Source: Cryobacterium sp. PH29-G1 (GTDB lineage: Bacteria; Actinomycetota; Actinomycetes; Actinomycetales; Microbacteriaceae). From it: DNA of 64,000 nucleotides. Position 1 is the first letter of the stretch, and the number at the start of each line of letters is the position of its first letter. The position numbers were made by a program, and so were the translations under genes. Below, one piece after another: positions 9,015 through 18,099 of the stretch. The notes under the pieces are model-generated. The model was not told where the DNA came from, did not search any database, and saw only the letters and a list, made by a program, of their open reading frames with translations. The stretch covers positions 186,001 through 250,000 of the forward strand of contig NZ_JASISY010000002.1 in the NCBI RefSeq assembly GCF_030063365.1, written 5' to 3'.

Positions 9015-9428
9015 TCAGGCGGCGTCGCCATCCGACAGCGAGGAATACGCACGGACGACGGGTTGCCGCAGAATAATTTTCAGCTTCTCCGGCGCGGTGC
9101 GTCGTGGATCGCTGAGGTAGATCTCGTGGTGTTTGCCGGCCATGTTCAGCGAGTGGGCCGGGATGAAGTCAGTGTGCATCGCGGCAAGAACTGGGCCTTC
9201 GTCATCGTACGGACCGATGTGGAGAGTCTGCACGGCAAGGCCCTCGTCGAGTGTCTCAAACCGCAGCGCTTCGAGTGGCATCACGGTGTAGTCGCGGTCG
9301 AGTTCACTTTTACTGAAGAACTTCAGCCCGTAGGCGATGGGATAAATCGTCTCCAGTGCCGCCTTGTACACCTGGGACGTGTTGGGGTCGCCGTGGCCAT
9401 CGATCATGAGGAACTGGGTCGATTGCAA
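9015..9428 (-). pseudogene. Truncated GyrI-like (COG4832-type) small-molecule-binding protein
   Basis: The translation QFLMIDGHGDPNTSQVYKAA...YTVMPLEAL...LRFETLDEGLAVQTLHIGPYDDEG...GKHHEIYLSDPRR...LKIILRQPV matches the GyrI-like proteins of about 200 residues, but only 137 codons are present. The usual N-terminal ~30 residues are missing: the only start is a TTG at 9428, preceded in frame by a TAA. About 45-50 residues (the Trp-rich segment between MPLE and the RLE...EGL strand) are also missing by an in-frame deletion. No ribosome site is evident. Both lesions suggest a decaying gene rather than a functional short variant. Recognition of the family is from memory of its motifs. Confidence 0.6.
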
Positions 9429-9592
9429 TATTTATACCCGACGCTCGGCATGCGCCGGTTATCCGAAACGAACGCGGGCCGCCCGAATCAGGCCCCACCC
9501 TTCTCTCAGCCTGACGACAGCATCCTGATAAGGATGCCCCGCATGCTTGTGAAAACACGGCGCACATTGCGCATAAGACGGAAGGTACCACC

Positions 9593-10261
9593 ATGAAGAA
9601 GAAACTGATCGCCGGAGCAGCGGGCGTGGCTTTAGTCTCCGGCCTCGGACTGGGTGTGGCCCAGACCGCCCAAGCCGCTCAGGAGCAAACTCCCACCGTT
9701 AGCGCCAGTGCATCCGGTACGTCCGGCGACGAGACCACAAGCACGGGTCGTCACGAGGGCCGAGGTCATGGTCCTCGCGGTATGGGATCAGGCGCCGCAG
9801 CGCTGGCCACCGCGCTGCGACTGCCCGAGGCCACCCTCTCCGATGCCTTAACCGCAGTGCGTGATCAAAAGAAATCCATCACCCGTCCTGCCGCCGACGC
9901 CACGCAGGCGGAGCGAGACGCCGCGAAGGATGCCCGCCAAGCAGCGCTTGCCACGGCGCTGGCCGCTGAGCTGCACGTTGACGCAGCCACGGTAACCTCG
10001 GCGATGACTGAAATCCAGATCGAGAACCGGGCAGAAGAAGCCGCCGAGAGAAAGGCCGCGCTCGCCCAGGCCGTCACCGACGAGACCCTGACCCAAGCAG
10101 AGGCTGACGCTGTGCAAAAGGCCATGGATGCCCACATTATCGCCACCCGTGACCAAGCCGTCACGGACGGGACCCTGACCCAGGCGGAGGCAGCTGCCGT
10201 GCAAACGGCCATCGATACCCACGTTATCGGTTCCCGTGACGGAGGTCACGGCCGACGCTGA
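9593..10261 (+). CDS. Secreted Ala-rich repeat protein of unknown function
   Basis: The 222-residue product starts with a classical signal peptide (KKK, hydrophobic core, AQTAQAA near residue 29), preceded by a GGAAGG ribosome site. A Ser/Thr/Gly-rich linker with His/Arg (HEGRGHGPRGMG) follows. The remainder is Ala/Glu/Asp-rich and predicted helical. Its C-terminal third has two copies of a ~26-residue unit, AVTDETLTQAEADAVQKAMD (about residues 158-177) and AVTDGTLTQAEAAAVQTAID (about 184-203), each followed by H-I/V-I. These LTQAEA units resemble the short helical repeats in clostridial and actinobacterial surface proteins, but no function can be assigned. It stands alone, followed by a strong terminator. 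Confidence 0.7.
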   Translation: MKKKLIAGAAGVALVSGLGLGVAQTAQAAQEQTPTVSASASGTSGDETTSTGRHEGRGHGPRGMGSGAAALATALRLPEATLSDALTAVRDQKKSITRPAADATQAERDAAKDARQAALATALAAELHVDAATVTSAMTEIQIENRAEEAAERKAALAQAVTDETLTQAEADAVQKAMDAHIIATRDQAVTDGTLTQAEAAAVQTAIDTHVIGSRDGGHGRR

Positions 10262-10268
10262 CGACGAC

Positions 10269-10309
10269 GGTGTACGGGCCGGCAACCGTGCAGTGCAGGC
10301 CCGTACACC
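10269..10309 (+). terminator. Hairpin terminator after the secreted repeat protein
   Basis: Perfect 12-base inverted repeat GGTGTACGGGCC (10269-10280) and GGCCCGTACACC (10298-10309), loop 17 bases, starting 8 bases after the stop codon. No T-tract. Confidence 0.7.
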
Positions 10310-10491
10310 TGTCCCGCGCCCCACGTGAATGGGTTGAATCCGCCGCGCAGCATGGTTCGCATGGTCGCCCCGAGACTAACCGACCGCTGGCCGTCGCGAA
10401 CGTGCCACGACGGCACCTGCTACCTCCGAGATGGCGCTCTACCGCCGGTTTGAGAAGTCGATGAACCCCGGTACCTTTGAGGAGCGGCTGA

Positions 10492-10902
10492 ATGGTTCGG
10501 CGGCGTGCTCAGGGGGAGGACGTGGTTGTGGATCCACTCGCTTCGAACGATGCAAAGATGACTCTGGAACTAACGAGTGGCGGGCTTCTCCACCTGCGTT
10601 GGTTCCACGGAGTCGACATTCTGGTCGACGACGCCCGAGCCGCCATGGCTGAAGTCAATGACCTCTGCCAGCAAGAGCGGTATCCCATGCTCGTCGACAT
10701 GGCAACAGTTGATTCGGTCAGCCGAGAGGCCAGGGCCGTTTGGTCCATCCCGTGCAGCGCCTCGCGTATTGCTCTGTTGGGCAAGTCTCCAGTTGACCGG
10801 GTCCTGGCTAATTTCTTCCTCGGTGTGCATGTCCCGCCGTGTCCCACACGCTTTTTCACGTCGCGCACTGAGGCCATGGACTGGCTGAGCGCCGGTGCCT
10901 GA
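10492..10902 (+). CDS. Small STAS/SpoIIAA-like domain protein
   Basis: A 136-residue cytoplasmic protein with no membrane segment. A GAGGAG ribosome site 6-7 bases upstream supports the ATG at 10492. From residue 23 the pattern of beta strands and helices (MTLELTSGGLLHLRWFHGVDI, ARAAMAEVNDLC, YPMLVDMATVDSVSREARAVW, SRIALLGKSPVDRVLANFFL, CPTRFFTSRTEAMDWL) resembles the STAS/SEC14-like proteins found across actinobacteria near two-component and c-di-GMP genes. Such proteins are thought to be partners in signalling. It precedes the GGDEF-EAL gene by 89 bases in the same orientation, so a shared signalling role is plausible. The family assignment is moderate. Confidence 0.5.
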   Translation: MVRRRAQGEDVVVDPLASNDAKMTLELTSGGLLHLRWFHGVDILVDDARAAMAEVNDLCQQERYPMLVDMATVDSVSREARAVWSIPCSASRIALLGKSPVDRVLANFFLGVHVPPCPTRFFTSRTEAMDWLSAGA

Positions 10903-10991
10903 GCGCCCGAAAGCAGTGCCTGCCACCTTGGGCGCTGAGCCCAGAATTCAGCCGGGTCAGGCACGGGGCGGACTTTCTGTGGGTTACCGAA

Positions 10992-12539
10992 ATGGATTTT
11001 ATGACTTCGGTCGGTGACGTCAGAGACCCTCGCCTGGAGCAGCTCGTCGAGGGCATCGTCAGGTTGGCTGCCGGCGAGCTCGACGCACGCATGGAACCGT
11101 CGGAGCGGAGGGATGACATTGATGCTGTCATCACAGGAGTCAACCTGCTTGCGGAGGAACTTGAGTACGTGTACTCGAACTTCGAACAGCAAGTTGCCGA
11201 CCGTACCGCCATGCTGCGGCAAACGCAGGCTGAGCTGGAACAGATGGCCAAGACGGATTCCCTCACAGGTTTGGCAAATAGAACCCTGCTCGGTGAGCGA
11301 ATCCAGGAGGCAATCCGGGACAGCACCGAACATGGAAAAGCCCCGGCTGTGCTGGTATTGGATCTGGATTCTTTCAAGGCCATCAATGACACTCTCGGCC
11401 ATGGTGCCGGTGACGTCGTGTTAGTCGAAGTTGCCAAGCGTCTCCGGTGCGCTGTGCGCTCTGGCGATACCGTTGCACGTTTGGGCGGGGATGAATTTGC
11501 CCTCGTCATCACCGAGTCCACGAAGGACGAGATCTTGCAAATTGCGCAACGGGTTTCCGAGCAGTTGCAGGACAGCGTGGATGTCGGAGCCGAAACGGTC
11601 TGGGCGATGTCCAGCATCGGGGTTTGCATTGGCGAATCGGGGCAACCGGCCGAAACGTTATTGCGCGATGCTGACATCGCCATGTATCAGGCGAAAGCGC
11701 AGGGTCGCAATAATGTCCAGCTCTTCCGCCCCGACATGCTCGACGCTATTCGGGATCGATCACGCATAGTTGCGGATCTGCGGAACGCTGTTGCCGGCGG
11801 CGAACTGGCACTGCACTACCAGCCGGTGGTCGAACTAGCCTCGGGCACGGTTATCGGCGTCGAAGCGCTCCTTCGGTGGCATCACCCCGTGCGCGGAACC
11901 GTTCTGCCGGACAGCTTCATTCACATCGCGGAAGAATCTGGTCTGATTATGGAGATCGGGCGGTGGGTGCTTCATGAAGGAATTGCCCAGATCCAGCGCT
12001 GGCACGAAACCGCAGCCGACCTGACGGACTTTGTACTGCACATCAATCTTTCCGCCGCCGAACTTCTTCGCAGCGATCTCCTGGAGGATGTCCGGATTAC
12101 TCTGGAAAGGCACCAGGTGGCTCCGCGGCGTTTGGTTTTAGAGATCACCGAGACCCTGTTGATGTCTAGGGGAACAACCGAAGAGCACGTTCTGAGCGGA
12201 CTGCGCGACATGGGCGTCGAGGTGCAAATTGATGACTTCGGTACCGGATATTCGTCGATCAGCTATCTCCGTTCGCTTCCTGCCGACACCGCAAAGGTCG
12301 ACCGTACCTTGATTCAGGACATCGTCACGGACCCGCAGCAACAGAAATTCGTTGCTGCAGTACTTCAATTGATCTCTGCTGCGGGCCTAAAAGCAATCGT
12401 GGAAGGCATCGAAAACTCGGAACAGTCGGCCCAACTGCAGGCCATGGGTTGCCTCTACGGCCAAGGCTATTTCTATGGCCGCCCGCTACCGCCCGCGGAG
12501 GTATTGGATCGTATTCGGGGTCTTGACCCGCGCCACTAG
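10992..12539 (+). CDS. GGDEF-EAL c-di-GMP cyclase/phosphodiesterase
   Basis: The 515-residue soluble protein has a HAMP-like and coiled-coil N-terminus (1-85), a GGDEF domain (~85-245) and an EAL domain (~260-510). The catalytic GGDEF is intact at 165-169, with an inhibitory RxxD site (RSGD, 156-159) exactly five residues before it. The EAL domain keeps EALLRW (291-296), INLS, LEITE, IDDFGTGYSS, KVDR and VEGIE (AEGVE in most), so the metal- and substrate-binding residues appear present. Both c-di-GMP synthesis and hydrolysis are therefore possible. There is no membrane segment or recognisable sensor domain, so input probably comes from a partner, perhaps the STAS-like protein upstream. A methyltransferase gene begins nine bases after its stop. 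Confidence 0.9.
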   Translation: MDFMTSVGDVRDPRLEQLVEGIVRLAAGELDARMEPSERRDDIDAVITGVNLLAEELEYVYSNFEQQVADRTAMLRQTQAELEQMAKTDSLTGLANRTLLGERIQEAIRDSTEHGKAPAVLVLDLDSFKAINDTLGHGAGDVVLVEVAKRLRCAVRSGDTVARLGGDEFALVITESTKDEILQIAQRVSEQLQDSVDVGAETVWAMSSIGVCIGESGQPAETLLRDADIAMYQAKAQGRNNVQLFRPDMLDAIRDRSRIVADLRNAVAGGELALHYQPVVELASGTVIGVEALLRWHHPVRGTVLPDSFIHIAEESGLIMEIGRWVLHEGIAQIQRWHETAADLTDFVLHINLSAAELLRSDLLEDVRITLERHQVAPRRLVLEITETLLMSRGTTEEHVLSGLRDMGVEVQIDDFGTGYSSISYLRSLPADTAKVDRTLIQDIVTDPQQQKFVAAVLQLISAAGLKAIVEGIENSEQSAQLQAMGCLYGQGYFYGRPLPPAEVLDRIRGLDPRH

Positions 12540-12548
12540 AATTGGACC

Positions 12549-13337
12549 ATGTCTAAGCTTTGGGGGCGGATACTGCTTGTCCCGTCGGTAGTTCGCTTCG
12601 CTTCCCGCGCACCTAAGGACCCCCTAGCCGGGTGGGAAGGGTATTGGCGGGGAATCCACGCCACCGGCTACTCGGGAGACGTGCTGTGGGATTCCGGATC
12701 CCGAACCGAATTCGCACAGTATTCCGACATGCTCGGAACTCACTTTGATCCGGCCCTTCCTGCGATTGACGTGGGGTGCGGCAACGGAACCTATACCCGC
12801 TGGCTCGCTGGCTTATTTCCACGCGTGCTCGGCATCGACGTTTCTGCCGGCGCCGTCGAATTGGCCCGCAGCGAAGCTGAAGGTATCGACAACATCGATT
12901 TTCTTGCGATCAATGCGGCCGAAGCTGGCGCGGGAGAGCGCCTCTGGGAGCGGATGGGGCCCGCCAACGTCTTCGTGCGTGGAGTCTTTCATGTTCTGAA
13001 ACCCGACAAGCAAGCTCACCTGGCTACCAACCTGCGAACAATCGTCGGAGATAGCGGCCGAGTGTTTCTCACTGAAACCAACTTTCGAGGTACCAGCCTC
13101 GCCTATATGCAGCAGCTGGGCGCCACTCGACAGTCCATGCCTCGGCAGCTGCAGAGCGCCTTGGAAAATCTGCCCCGCCCCGGACATTTCGGCGCCGACG
13201 AACGGCACAGAACATTTTCCGATGCGGATTGGCGGTTAATCACGGAAGGCCCGGTAGACATCGAAGTGGTCCCGATGGATCGAACCGGTCGCTCACAGCA
13301 GGTTCCGGGGTATTTTGCGGTCCTGGCCGGCTCCTAA
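12549..13337 (+). CDS. Class I SAM-dependent methyltransferase
   Basis: The 262-residue protein has the glycine-rich SAM motif I at residues 73-83 (IDVGCGNGTYT), followed by the acidic strand end LGIDVSAGAVELAR. A later FVRGVFHVLKPDKQ and VFLTETNF complete the Rossmann methyltransferase pattern. The substrate cannot be told. It starts nine bases after the GGDEF-EAL gene, without a strong ribosome site, and is probably co-transcribed with it. It could be a signalling output or an independent small-molecule methyltransferase. Confidence 0.7.
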   Translation: MSKLWGRILLVPSVVRFASRAPKDPLAGWEGYWRGIHATGYSGDVLWDSGSRTEFAQYSDMLGTHFDPALPAIDVGCGNGTYTRWLAGLFPRVLGIDVSAGAVELARSEAEGIDNIDFLAINAAEAGAGERLWERMGPANVFVRGVFHVLKPDKQAHLATNLRTIVGDSGRVFLTETNFRGTSLAYMQQLGATRQSMPRQLQSALENLPRPGHFGADERHRTFSDADWRLITEGPVDIEVVPMDRTGRSQQVPGYFAVLAGS

Positions 13338-13445
13338 ACCGCACCCACCGGTCAGATCCGCGTGCTGCGGCGCGGCGAGAGAGTTGACCCGGCGCTGCTG
13401 GCTGGCGTCGTCGGGGTCGAGCGTGTGCCATCGACGCTCATCGAC

Positions 13446-14813
13446 CTAGCGCCAGGTGGTTGGACCCGCAGAACCCGCTCGGTAGCTGTCCAGTGGCACC
13501 GCGTTTTTGCGCCAGGCAGAAAGGATTGGAGCGACGATTCGCCAGCATTCCTCGACCACATCGGCGCGCACCGACAGGGTGGGATCGTCAGAGAGAACAC
13601 CGTGCAACACCTCGCCGTAGGGACCGAGTTCTCCTTGGGCAAAGTTCACGTTAAGACTGACACGCTCCAGGGTGAAAGGATCGTCTTCGCCGTTGATGTT
13701 CAGGTCGAGTTCGATGGCATCCGGGCTGAGCGAGATGGTCAGCCGGGCAGGCCCAGGATTACCGGTTAGGCCGTACGGGCGGTGCAGCACGTCTTTGAAA
13801 GTCACCACGATCTGCTGACTCTTTTTGGCAATCGCCTTTCCCGACCGGAGTCGGAACGGAACTCCGGCCCAGCGCGAATTCTCAACTCCGACAGTCACCT
13901 CCGCGAGCGTTTCGGTTTCGAGATCCGGATCCACGCCGTGTTCTATCACGTAGGCCGGAAGTTTTCGCCCGTCGATGGTGCCGCCGGTGTAGCGAGCACG
14001 GCGGCCGGCGGCGGCCGGGTGGGCTTGCCAGGAGTGCGTGGCGCGTAAAACCTGGGCCATGGCACCACGCAGGTCGTCGGCGTCGAGACTGGACGGGGGC
14101 TCCATAGCCGTGAGCGCCAACACGAGAAGCAAGTGACTCTGGATCATGTCCACGAGGGCACCGGCCTTGTCGTAATACCCGGCGCGTCCATCAAGGCCCA
14201 GGGTCTCGTCGAAGACGATGTCAACTCGCTCGATGTGCTCTGCGCTCCAGACCTGCTCGAACATGCGATTGGCGAATCGGAGACCGAGCAGATTGAGCAC
14301 CGTCGACTTTCCGAGAAAATGGTCAACGCGATGGATGTGTTCTTCGGGCAGGAGCTTCACGAGCTGTCGGTTGAGCGCTCGAGCACTGCGCAGGTCGGTG
14401 CCGAATGGTTTCTCCAGCCCCAGCACGATGCCCTTGGGCAGATCGACTTTTTGCAGTGCGGCGATCGAGAGAATCGTCACGTGCGGTGGCAGCGCGAAGT
14501 AGAGTGCCGGGGCGCCCGTGGCGGCAGCAAGAATTCGGGTGAGGTCGGCCGGGTTCGTGACGTCGGCTTGGAGGTAGACCGATTTCTTGGCGACGGATGT
14601 TGCCCGGGCGCTCGTGGATTCTGCCGCTGCGAAAGACTCGATCACTCGGGTACGCCACTCGGCACGCGTCATCGGTTCGAATCCCACACCGATCAGGTGC
14701 AGGTCATACCCCCGAGCGCTGCTGAGCAACTCGCCCAAGCCCGGGAGCAGCAATCTCTGGGTGAGGTCCCCACCAGCTCCGAAGATGACGAGCGTTCCGA
14801 TCTGGTCAGTCAT
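13446..14813 (-). CDS. zwf: Glucose-6-phosphate dehydrogenase
   Basis: It oxidises glucose 6-phosphate to 6-phosphogluconolactone with NADP or NAD, the first step of the oxidative pentose phosphate pathway. The N-terminal cofactor motif is [17 protein letters not shown] and the active-site signature is RVDHFLGK (about residues 162-169; most homologues read DHYLGK). EKPFGTDL and the C-terminal [10 protein letters not shown] segment are also typical. I chose the ATG at 14813 (455 residues); a GTG two codons upstream is also open. At 455 residues it is shorter than the common ~490-510, so this may be a second, divergent paralogue. It is divergent from ctaD and is not linked to opcA or tal here. 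Confidence 0.85.
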   Translation of the reverse strand: MTDQIGTLVIFGAGGDLTQRLLLPGLGELLSSARGYDLHLIGVGFEPMTRAEWRTRVIESFAAAESTSARATSVAKKSVYLQADVTNPADLTRILAAATGAPALYFALPPHVTILSIAALQKVDLPKGIVLGLEKPFGTDLRSARALNRQLVKLLPEEHIHRVDHFLGKSTVLNLLGLRFANRMFEQVWSAEHIERVDIVFDETLGLDGRAGYYDKAGALVDMIQSHLLLVLALTAMEPPSSLDADDLRGAMAQVLRATHSWQAHPAAAGRRARYTGGTIDGRKLPAYVIEHGVDPDLETETLAEVTVGVENSRWAGVPFRLRSGKAIAKKSQQIVVTFKDVLHRPYGLTGNPGPARLTISLSPDAIELDLNINGEDDPFTLERVSLNVNFAQGELGPYGEVLHGVLSDDPTLSVRADVVEECWRIVAPILSAWRKNAVPLDSYRAGSAGPTTWR

Positions 14814-15009
14814 GAGCACAGATTACCCCCGAAAGTTCCGGCGCGATGGCTCGGTGCATCGAAGCGAATCACTGCGGTTTCACTGGCGTTCAATTTCTGC
14901 AGTGCAGGCGCTTGCGACCGCATCGCGGCGGGTGTTCAATATCAAACAGTTGCGCGGCTGCACTACCACCGCGCTACATCGTCGATTCCAGAAGGAGAGG
15001 GGCCCTAAC

Positions 15010-16713
15010 GTGACCGAGACGCTCCCCCATACGCCACCGACTCTTCCGGGATCCGACCCGGCCGTCGCCCCTTCCGCCCGTCGCAAGGGCAACCTCCTGG
15101 TCATGACGATCACGTCAACTGACCATAAGGTGATCGGCTATATGTACCTGATCACCTCATTTTTGTACTTCTGCCTGGGCGGGATCATGGCGCTCATCAT
15201 GCGCGCGCAGCTGTTTGCTCCGGGCCTGGAGGTGGTGGGCACCAAAGAGCAATACAACCAGCTGTTCACGATGCACGGCACGATAATGTTGCTCATGTTC
15301 GCCACGCCATTATTTTTCGGGTTCGCGAATTTTCTGGTTCCGCTCCAGATCGGTGCACCCGACGTGGCGTTCCCTCGTCTCAACGCTTTGGCCTACTGGT
15401 TCTTCAACTTCGGCAGCCTCATCGCCGTGGCGGGCTTCCTGACCCCGCAGGGGGCAGCATCCTTTGGCTGGTTCGCTTACCAGCCGCTCGCGAGCACGAC
15501 CTTCTCGCCGGGGGTCGGTGGAAACTTGTGGATGGTGGGGCTCGGTCTCTCCGGGTTCGGCACCATTCTCGGTTCCGTCAACTTCATCACGACCATCATC
15601 ACCATGCGCGCCCCGGGCATGACGATGTGGCGGATGCCCATTTTCACCTGGAACTCGCTTCTCACCGCTTTGCTGGCTCTGATGGTGTTCCCGGTTCTCG
15701 CCGCAGCCATGCTGGCAGCTGCGTCTGACCGAATCTTCGGTTCGCACATCTACGACGCCGCCACCGGTGGCGCCATACTTTGGGAGCACTTGTTCTGGTT
15801 CTTCGGGCACCCCGAGGTATACATCATTGCGTTGCCGTTCTTCGGCATCGTTTCGGAAGTGTTTCCCGTCTTCAGCCGCAAACCACTCTTTGGGTACAAG
15901 ACGCTTATCTACGCAACCATTTCAATCGCCGCTCTCTCCGTGTCCGTCTGGGCGCACCATATGTATGCCACGGGTTCTGTGCTGCTGCCGTTCTTCTCGC
16001 TGATGAGCATGCTCATCGCCGTGCCGACGGGCGTGAAGATCTTCAACTGGATCGGCACCATGTGGCGAGGGTCCGTCACCTTCGAAACCCCCATGATCTG
16101 GGCCATCGGCTTTCTGATCACGTTCACCTTTGGTGGTCTGACCGGGGTTATCCTCGCCTCGCCCCCACTTGACTTTCACGTCACTGACACCTACTTCGTG
16201 GTGGCCCACTTCCACTACGTCGTGTTCGGTACCGTGGTCTTCGCCATGTTCAGTGGTTTCTACTTCTGGTGGCCCAAGTGGACCGGAAAGATGCTCAACG
16301 AGAGCCTCGGCAAGTGGCACTTCTGGTTACTCTTCATCGGCTTCCACACCACCTTCCTCATTCAGCACTGGCTGGGCGTCATGGGCATGCCGCGTCGGTA
16401 CGCCACCTACTCACCGGAAGACGGCTTCACCTGGATGAATCAGGTGTCGACCGTCGGCGCCATGATCCTCGGTGTGTCCATGATTCCGTTCTTCCTCAAC
16501 GTCTACATCACGGCGCGCACAGCACCAAAGGTCACCGTCGATGACCCGTGGGGTTATGGTTCTTCACTCGAATGGGCCACGTCGTGCCCGCCGCCGCGCC
16601 ACAATTTCACATCCATACCGCGCATCCATTCTGAGCGTCCGGCATTCGACCTGAATCACCCCGAGGCCTCCGTGCCGATCGCGCAGCTTACTTGGACTCG
16701 GCGATCTGCTTGA
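15010..16713 (+). CDS. ctaD: Cytochrome c oxidase subunit I (aa3 type)
   Basis: This is the catalytic heme-copper subunit of the terminal oxidase, with 12 membrane helices and 567 residues. Visible ligands are the heme a His in MHGTIML, the CuB His and cross-linked Tyr in HPEVY, the HH pair in WAHHMY, and the two His of [13 protein letters not shown] at 15010 follows AAGGAG and is the natural start; an open frame continues upstream into unrelated sequence. The C-terminus after [11 protein letters not shown] is short and unusual (TWTRRSA) and overlaps the convergent neighbour by 26 bases. No ctaC, ctaE or qcr genes are adjacent, so this is a stand-alone, possibly second, copy. Confidence 0.95.
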   Translation: MTETLPHTPPTLPGSDPAVAPSARRKGNLLVMTITSTDHKVIGYMYLITSFLYFCLGGIMALIMRAQLFAPGLEVVGTKEQYNQLFTMHGTIMLLMFATPLFFGFANFLVPLQIGAPDVAFPRLNALAYWFFNFGSLIAVAGFLTPQGAASFGWFAYQPLASTTFSPGVGGNLWMVGLGLSGFGTILGSVNFITTIITMRAPGMTMWRMPIFTWNSLLTALLALMVFPVLAAAMLAAASDRIFGSHIYDAATGGAILWEHLFWFFGHPEVYIIALPFFGIVSEVFPVFSRKPLFGYKTLIYATISIAALSVSVWAHHMYATGSVLLPFFSLMSMLIAVPTGVKIFNWIGTMWRGSVTFETPMIWAIGFLITFTFGGLTGVILASPPLDFHVTDTYFVVAHFHYVVFGTVVFAMFSGFYFWWPKWTGKMLNESLGKWHFWLLFIGFHTTFLIQHWLGVMGMPRRYATYSPEDGFTWMNQVSTVGAMILGVSMIPFFLNVYITARTAPKVTVDDPWGYGSSLEWATSCPPPRHNFTSIPRIHSERPAFDLNHPEASVPIAQLTWTRRSA

Positions 16714-17911
16714 TTGCGGCGAGCGTTTTGGGAATGCCGTCGTGCGCCTGCCGGGTGCGATCAGTGATTTGAACCCTTGCCTGGTCACCGAATTTCTCTT
16801 CAAACATGGCTATTCCGCCCGGGAGAAATTCCCAGTACTCACTGAGGACAGTCCCGGTATCTGCAGGGCTGAGGGTGAAACCCCAACGAACCAGATCTCC
16901 TCCGACCACCCAGCCGAACTGGCGGCCGTCGGCCACCTCAACCTGCGACCGGGTCTCCCAGGTGCGGTGCGGGAGTTCGTTGCGCCCGGTAAACCACGCA
17001 CCGACCTGACCAGCTGTGGCTTCGTCGTCCCACCAGCAGGTCGTACAGACGGGACTCCACTCGCCGGTTCGGGTGATATCGGAGACCATGTCGTAGAGCG
17101 TTTCGGCTGACGCCGCGACCGTGACGGACTCCTGGTGGCTGCGACTGTTCAGCTCACTCATTTTTGTGCTCACGGATCGGTCATTTTTCTGGCGTCGGCT
17201 GCCGCCATGCCAGTCTTCCTGAACACCGACGGTGTCGGCGTCGATACCGAAGGCTGCGAGTTGAGGCTGCTCCCGCAAGCTCCGTTTGAGCTCGGCGAAA
17301 CCGGGGAAGCGCGCGAGCCCGACCACGTGGTCCCACAGCTCTGCGGCCTCGTCGTCGCGTGGCAGCCGGGTGATGACAGGCCCGAAGAAGGCCACACCGG
17401 CCGGTGGTTCGAAATGGATGATAGGTGTACCTACGTCCTTACCCGTCAGCGCGAGCGCTTCATCAGTCTCCTGCTGAATTTCACGGTCCCAGGACTCGTC
17501 GTCGAGAGCGTCGGCCAGCGAGAGGGGCAGGCCGGCCTCGGCGAGGATCGGCTCGACGAACTCACGCGTTCCGCGTCGCTCGCGCAGCATGGTCTCGGTG
17601 CCGGCCTGATCCGGCGCGACCTCGAAAATGTGTGCTCCGAACGCCGCGTACAACCGGGCTATCGACGCCCGGCCATGCTCCGCACGGGCCCGGGCAGCCA
17701 CGCGCAGAAGCCGAAGCCCGGCAGTGTGTCCGGCCTCGTACTCAGGCGGAAAATGTGCGTCGTAATCGACCTCGGCGTTGATCAATCGCAGCGAGATGAA
17801 CCGCCAGTCCACGGTATATTCGCGCTGCGCTTGCACCTGCCGCACCCATTTACTCGTCATCCAGGCGAAAGGGCAGACCGGGTCGAAGTAGAAGTTGATG
17901 TCGGCATCCAT
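16688..17911 (-). CDS. Fusion of mycothiol-dependent nitroreductase-like (DsbA family) domain to an SRPBCC domain
   Basis: A single 407-residue frame joins two domains. Residues 1-~215 match the Rv2466c-type DsbA-fold proteins ([41 protein letters not shown]). Here the usual CPWC redox centre reads CPFA, so only the first Cys (residue 13) remains. Residues ~251-407 are an SRPBCC (START-like) domain: [25 protein letters not shown], the common form for polyketide cyclase/dehydrase-like proteins. An internal ATG lies at 17161 (residue 251) with no clear ribosome site, so one fused protein is the simplest reading, though two formerly separate genes joined by loss of a stop is equally possible in history. 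It may bind a hydrophobic ligand and reduce it with a low-molecular-weight thiol (inference). Confidence 0.7.
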   Translation of the reverse strand: MDADINFYFDPVCPFAWMTSKWVRQVQAQREYTVDWRFISLRLINAEVDYDAHFPPEYEAGHTAGLRLLRVAARARAEHGRASIARLYAAFGAHIFEVAPDQAGTETMLRERRGTREFVEPILAEAGLPLSLADALDDESWDREIQQETDEALALTGKDVGTPIIHFEPPAGVAFFGPVITRLPRDDEAAELWDHVVGLARFPGFAELKRSLREQPQLAAFGIDADTVGVQEDWHGGSRRQKNDRSVSTKMSELNSRSHQESVTVAASAETLYDMVSDITRTGEWSPVCTTCWWDDEATAGQVGAWFTGRNELPHRTWETRSQVEVADGRQFGWVVGGDLVRWGFTLSPADTGTVLSEYWEFLPGGIAMFEEKFGDQARVQITDRTRQAHDGIPKTLAAIKQIAESK

Positions 17912-18041
17912 GAGTCCACCCTAAACGACGTCGTCACCCGCCATGGAGACGGCGAGCGCCTCGCGAATGCACCCGACTTGCGGTGCTCGACGCCGTTCCA
18001 ACGTTTCGACGTCGCTCGCGGATCTCCTGACACGGCCAGCG

Positions 18042-18080
18042 GGCGCCTGCCGATTGCAAAAAAACAATCGAACAGGCGCC
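18042..18080. terminator. Hairpin terminator downstream of the MDR dehydrogenase gene
   Basis: Nested inverted repeats GGCGCCTG (18042-18049)/CAGGCGCC (18073-18080) and CGATTG (18051-18056)/CAATCG (18065-18070) close an A-rich 8-base loop. It lies 20 bases beyond the stop of the minus-strand dehydrogenase gene. Confidence 0.7.
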
Positions 18081-18099
18081 AGCGTATTCTGCCGAAGAT

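Noticed and set aside
9593-10261. Possible collagen-like or LPXTG cell-wall anchor protein
   Set aside because: No LPXTG, membrane anchor or Gly-X-Y pattern at the C-terminus; kept as secreted repeat protein.
16688-16713. 26-base overlap of convergent ctaD and the fusion gene (and likewise garK/PucR at 31779-31804) as a regulatory antisense device
   Set aside because: Short 3' overlaps between convergent genes are common in compact genomes; equal lengths are probably chance.
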